Source: Gemmatimonadales bacterium
GTDB lineage: Bacteria; Gemmatimonadota; Gemmatimonadetes; Palauibacterales; Palauibacteraceae
Assembly (NCBI GenBank): GCA_009840115.1
Contig: VXOJ01000067.1
Span: forward strand, 1-64,000
Length of the DNA stretch: 64,000 nucleotides
Direction: 5' to 3'
Shown here: piece after piece, positions 54,521 to 62,127 of the stretch
Position numbering within the stretch: position 1 is the stretch's first letter
Layout of the letters: the number at the start of each line of letters is the position of its first letter
The notes under the pieces: generated by a model
What the model saw: the letters and a program-made list of their open reading frames with translations, nothing else
The model's database searches: none
Told to the model about the DNA's origin: nothing
Position numbers and translations under genes: made by a program

Positions 54521-55357
54521 ATGAGCGAGGCACACGTCCTGATCGATATCGAGGACGGCGTGGGGACCCTCACGCTGAACCGGCCGGACAAGCTCAACGC
54601 CTTCATCGGTGAGATGCGGGGCGAGATCGCCGGCGGGATCGAGACGCTCGGCGCGGACGACGGGGTGCGGGCGGTCATCATCACCGGAGCCGGGCGGGCG
54701 TTCTGCGCCGGCGCCGACGTCAAGTACCTCACCCGCCTCATCGAAACGCGGGCGATCGACGAGGCCGTCGCCCTGGTCGAGGCGGGACGCCGGGTCGCGT
54801 CGGCCATCCGGGGGATGCCCAAGCCCGTCATCGCCGCGGTGAACGGGCCCGCGGCGGGGGGCGGCGCGAACCTCGCCCTCGCCTGCGACCTCCGGCTCGC
54901 CTCCGAGACGGCGTCGATCGGCCAGACCTTCAACCGTATCGGCCTCCACCCGGACTGGGGCGGGACCTACGCCGTGCCCCGCCTCGTGGGTCCGGCGCGC
55001 GCCGCGGAACTCTTCTTCTTCGCGGAGATGGTGCCGGCCGCCGAGTGCGAGCGGATCGGCCTCGTGAACCGCGTGGTCCCCGCGGATGAACTCATGCCGC
55101 TGGCCCACGAGTGGGCGCGCACGCTGGCGCGGAAACCGCCGCTGCCCCTGCGGCTCGCGAAGGAGGCGGTACAGCGGTCCCTGTCGTCCAGCTTCGACGA
55201 GATGATGGACTACGAGACGGCGGCGCAGAAGGCCTGCTTCGAGTCCGCGGACGCGCTCGAGGGCGTGCGGGCCTTCGTGGAGAAGCGCCCGCCCCGGTTC
55301 GGGAGCGGCGGCGAGGACGACAAACCGGCAGCGAGGGAGGGGGGTGCGCGTGTCTGA
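54521..55357 (+). CDS. Enoyl-CoA isomerase, PaaG-like crotonase, 278 aa
   Basis: Crotonase-fold protein whose active site differs from the hydratase at 52444. GPAAGGGANLALACDLRLA lacks the first Glu, and the second site reads IGLHPDWGGTYAVPRLVG with Asp where hydratases have Glu. This Asp pattern is typical of PaaG and related enoyl-CoA isomerases, which shift double bases or open epoxy rings. RAFCAGADVKYL is the CoA loop. It begins 16 bases after the thiolase and overlaps the GNAT gene by 14 bases. Its presence hints at degradation of an unsaturated or aromatic-derived acid. Confidence 0.87.
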   Translation: MSEAHVLIDIEDGVGTLTLNRPDKLNAFIGEMRGEIAGGIETLGADDGVRAVIITGAGRAFCAGADVKYLTRLIETRAIDEAVALVEAGRRVASAIRGMPKPVIAAVNGPAAGGGANLALACDLRLASETASIGQTFNRIGLHPDWGGTYAVPRLVGPARAAELFFFAEMVPAAECERIGLVNRVVPADELMPLAHEWARTLARKPPLPLRLAKEAVQRSLSSSFDEMMDYETAAQKACFESADALEGVRAFVEKRPPRFGSGGEDDKPAAREGGARV

Positions 55358-55868
55358 GACCGTCACGGTTCGGCCGGCCCGGATCGACGACATCGACGAA
55401 CTCGTCGCGATGTGGACCCGGTACATGCGGATTCATGCCCTCAATCCCGCCTACCGGCGGCTCCGCACGGATGCGATACAGACGCGCGCGGGCATGTTCC
55501 GCCGCCATATCGAAGAGGCCACGAGCGTCGTCTTCGTCCTGGAGGCGGAAGACGGCGGCCTCGACGGCATGCTCGTCTGCTTCGTGGAGGAGAACGAACC
55601 CCTGTTCGACCCGCCGCGCTACGTGCGCATCCAGACCCCGTTCGTGAGGCGGGAGGAACGGCGCAAGGGCAACCTGCGGCGCCTCCTGCGCGCCGCGTTC
55701 GAGTGGGCGGCGGACTGGGACATCCACGAGGTGCGCCTCTTCACCGGAGCGGACAACCTGATCGCGAACGCGCTCGCCGACGACCTCGGCTTCGAGGCCG
55801 TCGAGGTCGTGCGCCGGTACGCCCTCCGCCCCGAGCCGGAGATGAACCCGGAGGACTGGCTCGAATGA
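55344..55868 (+). CDS. GNAT-family N-acetyltransferase, 174 aa
   Basis: Acetyl-CoA-dependent transferase. TVRPARIDDIDELVAMW is the usual start, VVFVLEAEDGGLDGMLVCFVEE the central strands, and the P-loop-like acetyl-CoA site is near VRREERRKGNLRRLL (RxxGxxR-like: RRKGNLRR). LFTGADNLIANALADDLGFEAV is the conserved last part. The acceptor is unknown. GTG 55344 overlaps the upstream gene, and its last 4 bases overlap the dehydrogenase, so it belongs to the operon although its role in acyl-CoA breakdown is unclear. Confidence 0.85.
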   Translation: MRVSETVTVRPARIDDIDELVAMWTRYMRIHALNPAYRRLRTDAIQTRAGMFRRHIEEATSVVFVLEAEDGGLDGMLVCFVEENEPLFDPPRYVRIQTPFVRREERRKGNLRRLLRAAFEWAADWDIHEVRLFTGADNLIANALADDLGFEAVEVVRRYALRPEPEMNPEDWLE

Positions 55869-56722
55869 CGGCGCGTCCGGCGCTGGCCGTGCTCGGGGCC
55901 GGCACGATGGGACACGGGATCGCGCAGGTCGCGGCGATGTCGGGCTACGACACCCGGCTCTTCGATGTCATGCCCGAAGCGCTGGAAACGGCGCGGGAAC
56001 GGATCGAGGCGAATCTCCGCAAGGGGATCCAGCGCGGGAAGGTTACGGCCGAAGCGCGCGATCGGGCGCTCGGCGGGTTGTCCTACAGCCGATACCTGGG
56101 GGAAGCCGCCGACGGGGTCGGGATCGCGATCGAAGCCGTGCCCGAGAAGCTCGATCTCAAGCAGAAGGTCCTCGCCCGGTGCGGGGAGGCGGCCGCCGAC
56201 GGCGCGCTGCTCGCCACGAACACCTCGTCTCTTTCCATCACCGCCCTCGCGGAGGGACTTCCTTCGCCCGACCGCGTGATCGGGATGCACTTCTTCAACC
56301 CCGTCCACATCATGGCGCTCGTCGAGATCGTGCGCGGGGCGGGGACGTCCGACGAAACCGTGGCGAGGGCGCGCGAGGTCGCCGAACGCCTGGGGAAGAC
56401 GCCGATCGTCATCGCGGACTCGCCCGGGTTCGCCTCCTCGCGGCTCGGGCTTGCGCTCGGGCTGGAGGCGATCCGCATGGTGGAGGACGGCGTCGCGAGC
56501 GCGGAGGACATCGACACCGCGATGATGCTCGGCTACCGGCACCCCATGGGACCGCTGAAACTGGGAGACCTCGTCGGACTCGACGTCCGGCTCGACATCG
56601 CCCGCTACCTGCACGAGGCGCTGGGATCGCCGGTGTTCGAACCCCCCGCCCTGCTCGAGCGGATGGTGGCGGCGGGCCGCCTCGGCCGGAAGAGCGGACG
56701 CGGCTTCTACCGCTGGGACTGA
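55865..56722 (+). CDS. 3-hydroxyacyl-CoA dehydrogenase, 285 aa
   Basis: NAD-dependent dehydrogenase that oxidises 3-hydroxyacyl-CoA to 3-ketoacyl-CoA. The NAD fold is ALAVLGAGTMGHGIAQVAAM. LATNTSSLSITALAEGL is conserved, the catalytic His is in IGMHFFNPVHIM, and the partner Glu follows at ALVEIVRG. GYRHPMGPLKLGDLVGLDV marks the C-terminal domain and SGRGFYRWD is the usual end. It is of the short, monofunctional type (about 285 aa). ATG overlaps the GNAT stop. It completes a hydratase-dehydrogenase-thiolase set. Confidence 0.94.
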   Translation: MTARPALAVLGAGTMGHGIAQVAAMSGYDTRLFDVMPEALETARERIEANLRKGIQRGKVTAEARDRALGGLSYSRYLGEAADGVGIAIEAVPEKLDLKQKVLARCGEAAADGALLATNTSSLSITALAEGLPSPDRVIGMHFFNPVHIMALVEIVRGAGTSDETVARAREVAERLGKTPIVIADSPGFASSRLGLALGLEAIRMVEDGVASAEDIDTAMMLGYRHPMGPLKLGDLVGLDVRLDIARYLHEALGSPVFEPPALLERMVAAGRLGRKSGRGFYRWD

Positions 56723-56744
56723 CGCCTGGAACCAGGAGACACTT

Positions 56745-58100
56745 GTGAGCAACGTACAGACCGCCCCGGAGACGTCCTCGACGCACGCCGCCGGCCCCGC
56801 GCCCGCGGCGGAATCCCGTACGCGGACGCTGACCGCCGCTCAGAGCGACTACCTCTATCCCTGGGTCCGCCCCTACTACGGCGAGCCTCTCGCGCTCTCC
56901 CGGGGCGAGGGCGTCTGGCTCACCGACGTGGACGGCGATGAGTACCTGGACCTTTTCGCGGGCATCCTCACGACATCGGTCGGCCACTGTAACCCGGCGG
57001 TCGTCGAGGCGGCGCGCGCGCAGATGGAGCGGCTGGGGCACACCTCGGCCCTCTACGTGACGGAAAACCAGATCGAGGCCGCGCGCTCGCTGGCGGAGAT
57101 CGCGCCGGGCGCCCTCCGGACGACCTGCTTCACGAACAGCGGGACGGAGGCGGTGGAATCCGCGGTCGCGACGGCGCGCCTGTACACGGGGCGGCACGAG
57201 ATCGTCGCGCTGCGGCTCTCCTATTCGGGGCGGAGCACGCTCACGAGCCACATGACCGCGCAGGGCGCCTGGCGGCTGCCCGGCGGGGGCGTCGACGGGA
57301 TCGTCCACGCCCGGTCCCCGTACCTCTACCGCTCTCCGGTCGGCGCCGGCCCCGAGGCGACGGACTTTTTCATCGACGACCTCGTGGAAGTCATCGAGAC
57401 GACGACGGGCGGGAAGCCGGCCGCCTTCTTCGCCGAGACGATCCAGGGCGTGGCCGGTGTCATCGTGCCGCCGCCGGACTATTTCCGGCGGGCGGCGGAG
57501 GTGATCCGGAGCTACGGCGGGCTGTTCATCATCGACGAGGTGCAGGCCGGGTTCGGCCGGACCGGGGACCGCTGGTTCGGGATCGAACACTGGGGCGTCG
57601 AGCCGGACATCATGGTGATGGCCAAGGGGATCGCGAACGGATTCCCCGTCGGGGCGACCGTCACCCGGCCCGAGATCGCCGAGGCGTGGCAGGGGCCGTC
57701 GATCTCCACCTACGGGGGCAACTCGGTCTCCATGGCGGCGATGGGCGCCACCCTGGGCGTGATGAAGCGCGAGAACGTGCCGGCCCGAGCCGCCGAGCGG
57801 GGCGCCCAGCTTCGCGCCGGACTCGAGGCGTTGAAGGGCGCGCACGGCTGGATCGGCGAGGTGCGCGGCATGGGGCTGATGCAGGGCATCGAGATGGTCG
57901 AGGATCGCGCCGGGAAGGTGCCGGACGGGGACCGGGCCGGCGCGCTGCTCGAGGCGGCCCGCGAGGAGCGTTTGCTCATCGGGCGCGGCGGGCTGAACGG
58001 ACACGTGATCCGGATCGGGCCGTCGCTCCTCATTTCGGAGGACGAGCTGGCGGAGGGCATCCGCCGCCTCACGGCCGCCTGTCGGCGGATCGACGGCTGA
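56745..58100 (+). CDS. Class III aminotransferase (AGXT2-like), 451 aa
   Basis: Pyridoxal-phosphate enzyme for omega-amino or beta-amino acids. The PLP lysine is in MVMAKGIANGFPVGA, the Asp contacting the ring is in FIIDEVQAGFGRTG, and the phosphate region is TNSGTEAVESAV. The substrate pattern is close to alanine-glyoxylate aminotransferase 2 and beta-aminoisobutyrate transaminases. The N-terminal 25 residues are a loose extension. GTG 56745 has CAGGAG upstream. Neighbouring acyl-CoA genes suggest that a beta-amino acid skeleton is deaminated and then oxidised (inference). Confidence 0.92.
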   Translation: MSNVQTAPETSSTHAAGPAPAAESRTRTLTAAQSDYLYPWVRPYYGEPLALSRGEGVWLTDVDGDEYLDLFAGILTTSVGHCNPAVVEAARAQMERLGHTSALYVTENQIEAARSLAEIAPGALRTTCFTNSGTEAVESAVATARLYTGRHEIVALRLSYSGRSTLTSHMTAQGAWRLPGGGVDGIVHARSPYLYRSPVGAGPEATDFFIDDLVEVIETTTGGKPAAFFAETIQGVAGVIVPPPDYFRRAAEVIRSYGGLFIIDEVQAGFGRTGDRWFGIEHWGVEPDIMVMAKGIANGFPVGATVTRPEIAEAWQGPSISTYGGNSVSMAAMGATLGVMKRENVPARAAERGAQLRAGLEALKGAHGWIGEVRGMGLMQGIEMVEDRAGKVPDGDRAGALLEAAREERLLIGRGGLNGHVIRIGPSLLISEDELAEGIRRLTAACRRIDG

Positions 58101-58131
58101 CCCGACCGATCGCGCGCGAGGGCGTCCGGGC

Positions 58132-59058
58132 GTGAGCCGCCTCGCCGGGCGCGTGGCGATTGTGACGGGCGCCGGCCGCGGCATCGGCCGGGCCCACGCG
58201 CTCGCCCTGGCGGCCGGCGGGGCGAGCGTCGTCGTCAACGACCTCGGCACGGCCGTTGACGGCGACGGCGCCGATGGCGGGCCGGCCGAATCCGTCTGCG
58301 CCGAGATCCGGGCCGGCGGCGGCCGGGCCGTGGCCAGCCGTCACGACGTCTCCGACTGGACCGCCGCCCGCCACCTCATCGCCCTCGCGGTCGAATCGTT
58401 CGGCGGACTCGACATCCTCGTAAACAACGCGGGCATCCTCCGGGACCGGGCCCTGTTCAACATGTCCGAGGACGAGTGGGACGCGGTCGTCGCCGTCCAC
58501 CTCAAGGGCCACGCCGCCCCGAGCCGCCACGCGCTCGCCTGGTGGCGCGCCGAGGCCAAGGCCGGCCGCCCCCGCGCCGCCTCCGTCATCCACACGACCT
58601 CTACCTCCGGGCTGTGCGGCAACTTCGGACAGGCGAACTACGGGGCCGCGAAGATGGGCATCATCGGTCTCTCGAAGGTGCTCTCCATCGAGGGAGCGCC
58701 GTACGGCGTCCGCTCGAACGTGATCTCGCCCTCGGCGCGGACCCGCATGGTGGCCGGGATGACCGGCGTCGACCAGCTGGGCGAGCCGGACGAGACCGGA
58801 TACGACCCGTTCGGGCCCGAGCACGTCGCCGCTCTCGCGGCATGGCTGGCCGAGGCCGACTGCCCGGCTTGCGACCAGATCTTCCATGTCTCCGGGCGGC
58901 GGGTCCGCGTGCTGGAGGTGCCCCGGATCGCCTTCGAGGCCCGCTCCGACCGCGACCTGGCGCCCTCCGCGCTCGACGAGGCTCTGAAAGACAGGCTCGT
59001 CACGCCACTCGACGCCTTCGACCTCATTCTCGGCCCCGAATCCCGCCGGACTCCTTGA
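58132..59058 (+). CDS. Short-chain dehydrogenase/reductase (17beta-HSD4-like), 308 aa
   Basis: NAD(P)-dependent oxidoreductase. The nucleotide site is VTGAGRGIGRAHALAL, the NNAG box is in DILVNNAGILRD, and the catalytic Tyr-Lys lies in ANYGAAKMG after a Ser in TSTSGLCGNFG. VVNDLGTAVDGDG is typical of the peroxisomal multifunctional-enzyme (HSD17B4-like) branch, which oxidises 3-hydroxyacyl-CoA. The C-terminal 40 residues are extra. GTG 58132 is the start. It ends the acyl-CoA run. Confidence 0.92.
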   Translation: MSRLAGRVAIVTGAGRGIGRAHALALAAGGASVVVNDLGTAVDGDGADGGPAESVCAEIRAGGGRAVASRHDVSDWTAARHLIALAVESFGGLDILVNNAGILRDRALFNMSEDEWDAVVAVHLKGHAAPSRHALAWWRAEAKAGRPRAASVIHTTSTSGLCGNFGQANYGAAKMGIIGLSKVLSIEGAPYGVRSNVISPSARTRMVAGMTGVDQLGEPDETGYDPFGPEHVAALAAWLAEADCPACDQIFHVSGRRVRVLEVPRIAFEARSDRDLAPSALDEALKDRLVTPLDAFDLILGPESRRTP

Positions 59059-59160
59059 CGATTCCGCGCGGACGGTAAAGTATCCGGCCCGGGCGCGAGA
59101 CGAATGTGCGCGTCGCCGACCGGAACAGCCTCACCCACCCTTTACGGAAAGGTCTTGACC

Positions 59161-59379
59161 ATGTCGTGTGAAGCTCGCCTTGGAGCACTCGTCGCGGAAC
59201 ACCTCGATCTGGGCCGTGAGCCCCAGTGGGATGGCGGACTCGCGGATTCGGGCGTTTCCTCGCTCGACGCCGTCGCCTTCAAGAAGGTCGTCGAGCAGGA
59301 GTTCGGCGTCACGGTCCCCCCGGAGTGCTTTGACACGCTGCGCAAGCTGGCTGCGTACATCGATTCCCAGGCCGCCTGA
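59161..59379 (+). CDS. Acyl carrier protein, stand-alone, 72 aa
   Basis: Carrier domain of normal size. The phosphopantetheine Ser lies in DSGVSSLDAVAFKKVVEQE, a version of the DSL motif as SSLD, followed by the usual acidic helix. Helix 1 (CEARLGALVAEHL) and the last helix (DTLRKLAAYIDSQ) complete the fold. ATG 59161 follows GGAAAGG; a longer frame from 59104 adds no domain. A polyketide synthase at the window end has no visible carrier of its own, so this free protein could serve it in trans; that is inference. Confidence 0.85.
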   Translation: MSCEARLGALVAEHLDLGREPQWDGGLADSGVSSLDAVAFKKVVEQEFGVTVPPECFDTLRKLAAYIDSQAA

Positions 59380-59441
59380 CCCCACCCCACCGGCCTTGAC
59401 TGCGTCCCCCCGGGCCGACCGGTCCGGGGGGACCGCATGAC

Positions 59442-60356
59442 ATGACTTCCCGCCCCGTTTGGGAAGTACCGGAGCCGCATTCGGTGGACGATGTCCGGCA
59501 CGACGACGGCAGCGTCACGAAAGTGCGGCGACATGGGAACACCGGCGGCCGCCGTCTGCTCGTGGGCCACGGCAACGGTCTCGCGGTCGACCTGTACTAT
59601 CCGTTCTGGTCGCGGTTCCTGGACGACTTCGATGTGTTCGTCTACGACCTGAGAAACCACGGGTGGAACGCCGTCGGCCCGCGCGACGAGCACAATGTCC
59701 CCAACATGATCCGGGACCAGGAAGAGGTCGTCGAGGCGATCGCCGCCCGGTACGGCGCGACGCCGACGATCGGCGTGTTCCACTCCCTTTCGGCGCTGAC
59801 GGCGCTCCTCTCGGATTCGCTCGGCACCGGTCGAACCGGCGAACTCGCCGCCTGGATCCTCTTCGACCCACCCCTCTTCAAGCCGAGGCTGGGCGAGGCC
59901 GAGTTCGACAAGTCCGCCGACCGGTCGGCGGAACTCGCGCGGCGCCGGACGGATCGGTTCCGAAGAGAATCGGAGTTCTCCGAACTCCTCCACCACCTCG
60001 TGCTCTCGCGCGCCGTCCCGGGGGCCGCGGACCTGATGGCCAGCACCGTCCTTCGCGAATCCGGGGACGGGGAGAGCGTCGAGCTTCGGTGTCCGCGCGA
60101 ATACGAGGCGCAGATCTTCGCCTACGCGCGCACCTACGCCTTCCTCGTGGACCTGGGGAGCCTTCCGTGTCCGACCAAGGTCATCGGGTCGGACCCGACG
60201 ATGACGTTCTCGTACATGCCGTCGTTCAACCTCAGTCACATCAACACGGTCGACTACGACTTCATCCCGGAATCCACGCATTTCCTCCAGGTGGAGCAGC
60301 CGGAGGAGTGCGTCGACCTGATGCGCGAGTTCCTCGAGGGTCACGGCCTGCTGTAG
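59442..60356 (+). CDS. Alpha/beta hydrolase next to the carrier protein, 304 aa
   Basis: Hydrolase fold: RLLVGHGNGLAVDLYYPFW is the oxyanion region, FVYDLRNHGWN the next strand. The nucleophile elbow reads GVFHSLSALTALL, with Ser in HSLSA (the first Gly of GxSxG is Phe). CPTKVIGSDPTM carries the acid, and PESTHFLQVEQPEEC carries the His with the C-terminal helix. It could be a type II thioesterase for the carrier or a stand-alone esterase. It begins 62 bases after the carrier gene and converges with the permease at 60361, 4 bases away. Confidence 0.8.
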   Translation: MTSRPVWEVPEPHSVDDVRHDDGSVTKVRRHGNTGGRRLLVGHGNGLAVDLYYPFWSRFLDDFDVFVYDLRNHGWNAVGPRDEHNVPNMIRDQEEVVEAIAARYGATPTIGVFHSLSALTALLSDSLGTGRTGELAAWILFDPPLFKPRLGEAEFDKSADRSAELARRRTDRFRRESEFSELLHHLVLSRAVPGAADLMASTVLRESGDGESVELRCPREYEAQIFAYARTYAFLVDLGSLPCPTKVIGSDPTMTFSYMPSFNLSHINTVDYDFIPESTHFLQVEQPEECVDLMREFLEGHGLL

Positions 60357-60360
60357 ACCG

Positions 60361-62127
60361 CTACGGACCCCCGCCCGGCGTGCCGGCGACGGCGACCCGA
60401 ACGGTGACGATGTCCGTGTCGTAGTACTGCCGATGGCGGACCGAGGACGCGAGGTGCCGCAGGAGGCGCAGCGACACTTCGCTCTCCGCGGCGGTTTCCT
60501 CGACCTCGCCGCTGAGCAGCGCGAGGCGATCCTGGAGGTTCTCGTCCTGCGGCGCGACGACGAATTCGAGCGCCACCTCGCCGGCCTCGCGCCGGGCGGC
60601 CATGACGAGTCGGCGCCGGGAAGGGTCGTCTCCGGATGTCTCCGGCCGGGTCAGCGTGAGCAGCGCCTCCTCGGCGGCGGCAGCCAGACGGTCCGCGATT
60701 TCCTCCCCCAGGCGGGCCTTCGCGGCGAAGGTCCCGAGGAATTCCCGGACCCGCGGAAACGCGGACGGACCGAACTCCATGTCGATGCGCGCCTGACGGG
60801 GTTCGGTCAGACGCAGGAAGAAGGTCAGGAGGATCGCGGTGAAACCGCCGGCGTTCATCCCGTTGGCCAGCAGGCCGCCGGCGAAGGCGGACACCTGCTC
60901 GGGGAGGATGAGCCCGTACTGGCAGCTGACGCCGGTCAGGAAGGCGAGGCCGACGACGATGCCGTTCCGGATGTCGAGTCCGCCCCGCAGGACGATCTTG
61001 AGGCCGATCGCGAACAGCATCGCGAGGAGGACGGCCAGGTACGCCGCGAATACCGGATCCGGGATCGCGAGCACGACCGCGAAGGCCTTGGGAAGGAAGG
61101 CGAAGGCGATGAAGGCGGCGCCGGCCGCGAGTCCCACACCCCGCGCCGCCACGCCGGTGAGTTGCGTGAGCGGTACGCTGGTCGTGGTCGCGCTCCCCGG
61201 CACCGTGCCGGCGCAGCCCGCCAGCAGGTTGGCCACGCCGTCCACGGCCACCGCGCCCTGCACGGCCCGGAAATCGGTCGCCCGACTTGCGCGCCGCCAC
61301 GACACCCGCTGGACCGCGACGGCGCTGCTCATCGTCCGGATGGCCGCGATCACGGCCACGAGCAGGAACGAGGGCAGGAGCGTCCAGAAAGCCGCCCCGA
61401 ACTGGAGGTCGAAGCCCGGCGGGCGCGGGTGCGGAAGCGCGACCCACGTCGCGTCCGCGATCCGTCCCACATCGTAGAGGCCGTACGAGGCGGCGACCGC
61501 GGTCCCGACGATCACGCCGATCACGGGGGCCCACAGGCGGAGCGCCCCGGTGCCGCGCAGCGCGAGGCATCCGATCAGGATCAGGGTGACGAAGAAGCTG
61601 AGGGGGGCGCCCGGGGGAGCGGCGCCGTCCGGCCCGGTGGCGAGGAGCCCCGACACGAAGGGCAGCACCGTCACGGGAATCAGCATGATCACCGTGCCCG
61701 AGACCGATGGGGTCAGGATCCGCTGGAGGAGGGACAGCCGCCAGGAGAGCACGAGCGGGATGAACGCGGCGACGACGACGAGGGTGGCGAGAAGGGCGGG
61801 ACCACCCTCGGTGAGCGCCAGGATGCACGCCGGGATGAAGGCGCCGGAGGTGCCCATCAGGAGGACGTGTCCGGTGCCGAAGCGCCCCGCCCGGACCGAC
61901 TGCAGCATCGTCGCCAGGCCGCAGGCCGTGACGGACGCCAGCACCGCCCACGAAAGATATTCCTCGCTGACGCCCGCGGCCCGCATCACGACGAGCGGGA
62001 TCAGCACGATCGCCGCGATGTTCAGCACCGCGAGCTGGAGCCCGACGCCGAGCGCCAGCGGCGTCGAGGGCTTCTCGTCGGGCTGGTAGCGGACGCCGGC
62101 CCGGCCGTCCGCCGCGGGGGCGTTCAA
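60361..62127 (-). CDS. NCS2 (xanthine/uracil permease)-family transporter with extra C-terminal domain, 588 aa
   Basis: Residues about 20-455 are an NCS2 nucleobase-cation symporter core: LNIAAIVLIPLVVMRAAG, GTGHVLLMGTSGAFIPAC, then GCAGTVPGSATTTSVPLTQLTGVAARGVGLAAG where the family's substrate motif lies. The usual NxG signature is not kept, so the substrate may differ. From about 460 a soluble domain of 130 residues follows, with the fold pattern of an RsbW-type HATPase (IADRLAAAAEEALLTL, VALEFVVAPQDENL, SEVSLRLLRHLASSVRHRQ). The N-box Asn and DxGxG are missing, so nucleotide binding is doubtful. TTG 62127 overlaps the synthase gene's stop by 4 bases; the two are co-translated. Confidence 0.8.
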   Translation of the reverse strand: MNAPAADGRAGVRYQPDEKPSTPLALGVGLQLAVLNIAAIVLIPLVVMRAAGVSEEYLSWAVLASVTACGLATMLQSVRAGRFGTGHVLLMGTSGAFIPACILALTEGGPALLATLVVVAAFIPLVLSWRLSLLQRILTPSVSGTVIMLIPVTVLPFVSGLLATGPDGAAPPGAPLSFFVTLILIGCLALRGTGALRLWAPVIGVIVGTAVAASYGLYDVGRIADATWVALPHPRPPGFDLQFGAAFWTLLPSFLLVAVIAAIRTMSSAVAVQRVSWRRASRATDFRAVQGAVAVDGVANLLAGCAGTVPGSATTTSVPLTQLTGVAARGVGLAAGAAFIAFAFLPKAFAVVLAIPDPVFAAYLAVLLAMLFAIGLKIVLRGGLDIRNGIVVGLAFLTGVSCQYGLILPEQVSAFAGGLLANGMNAGGFTAILLTFFLRLTEPRQARIDMEFGPSAFPRVREFLGTFAAKARLGEEIADRLAAAAEEALLTLTRPETSGDDPSRRRLVMAARREAGEVALEFVVAPQDENLQDRLALLSGEVEETAAESEVSLRLLRHLASSVRHRQYYDTDIVTVRVAVAGTPGGGP

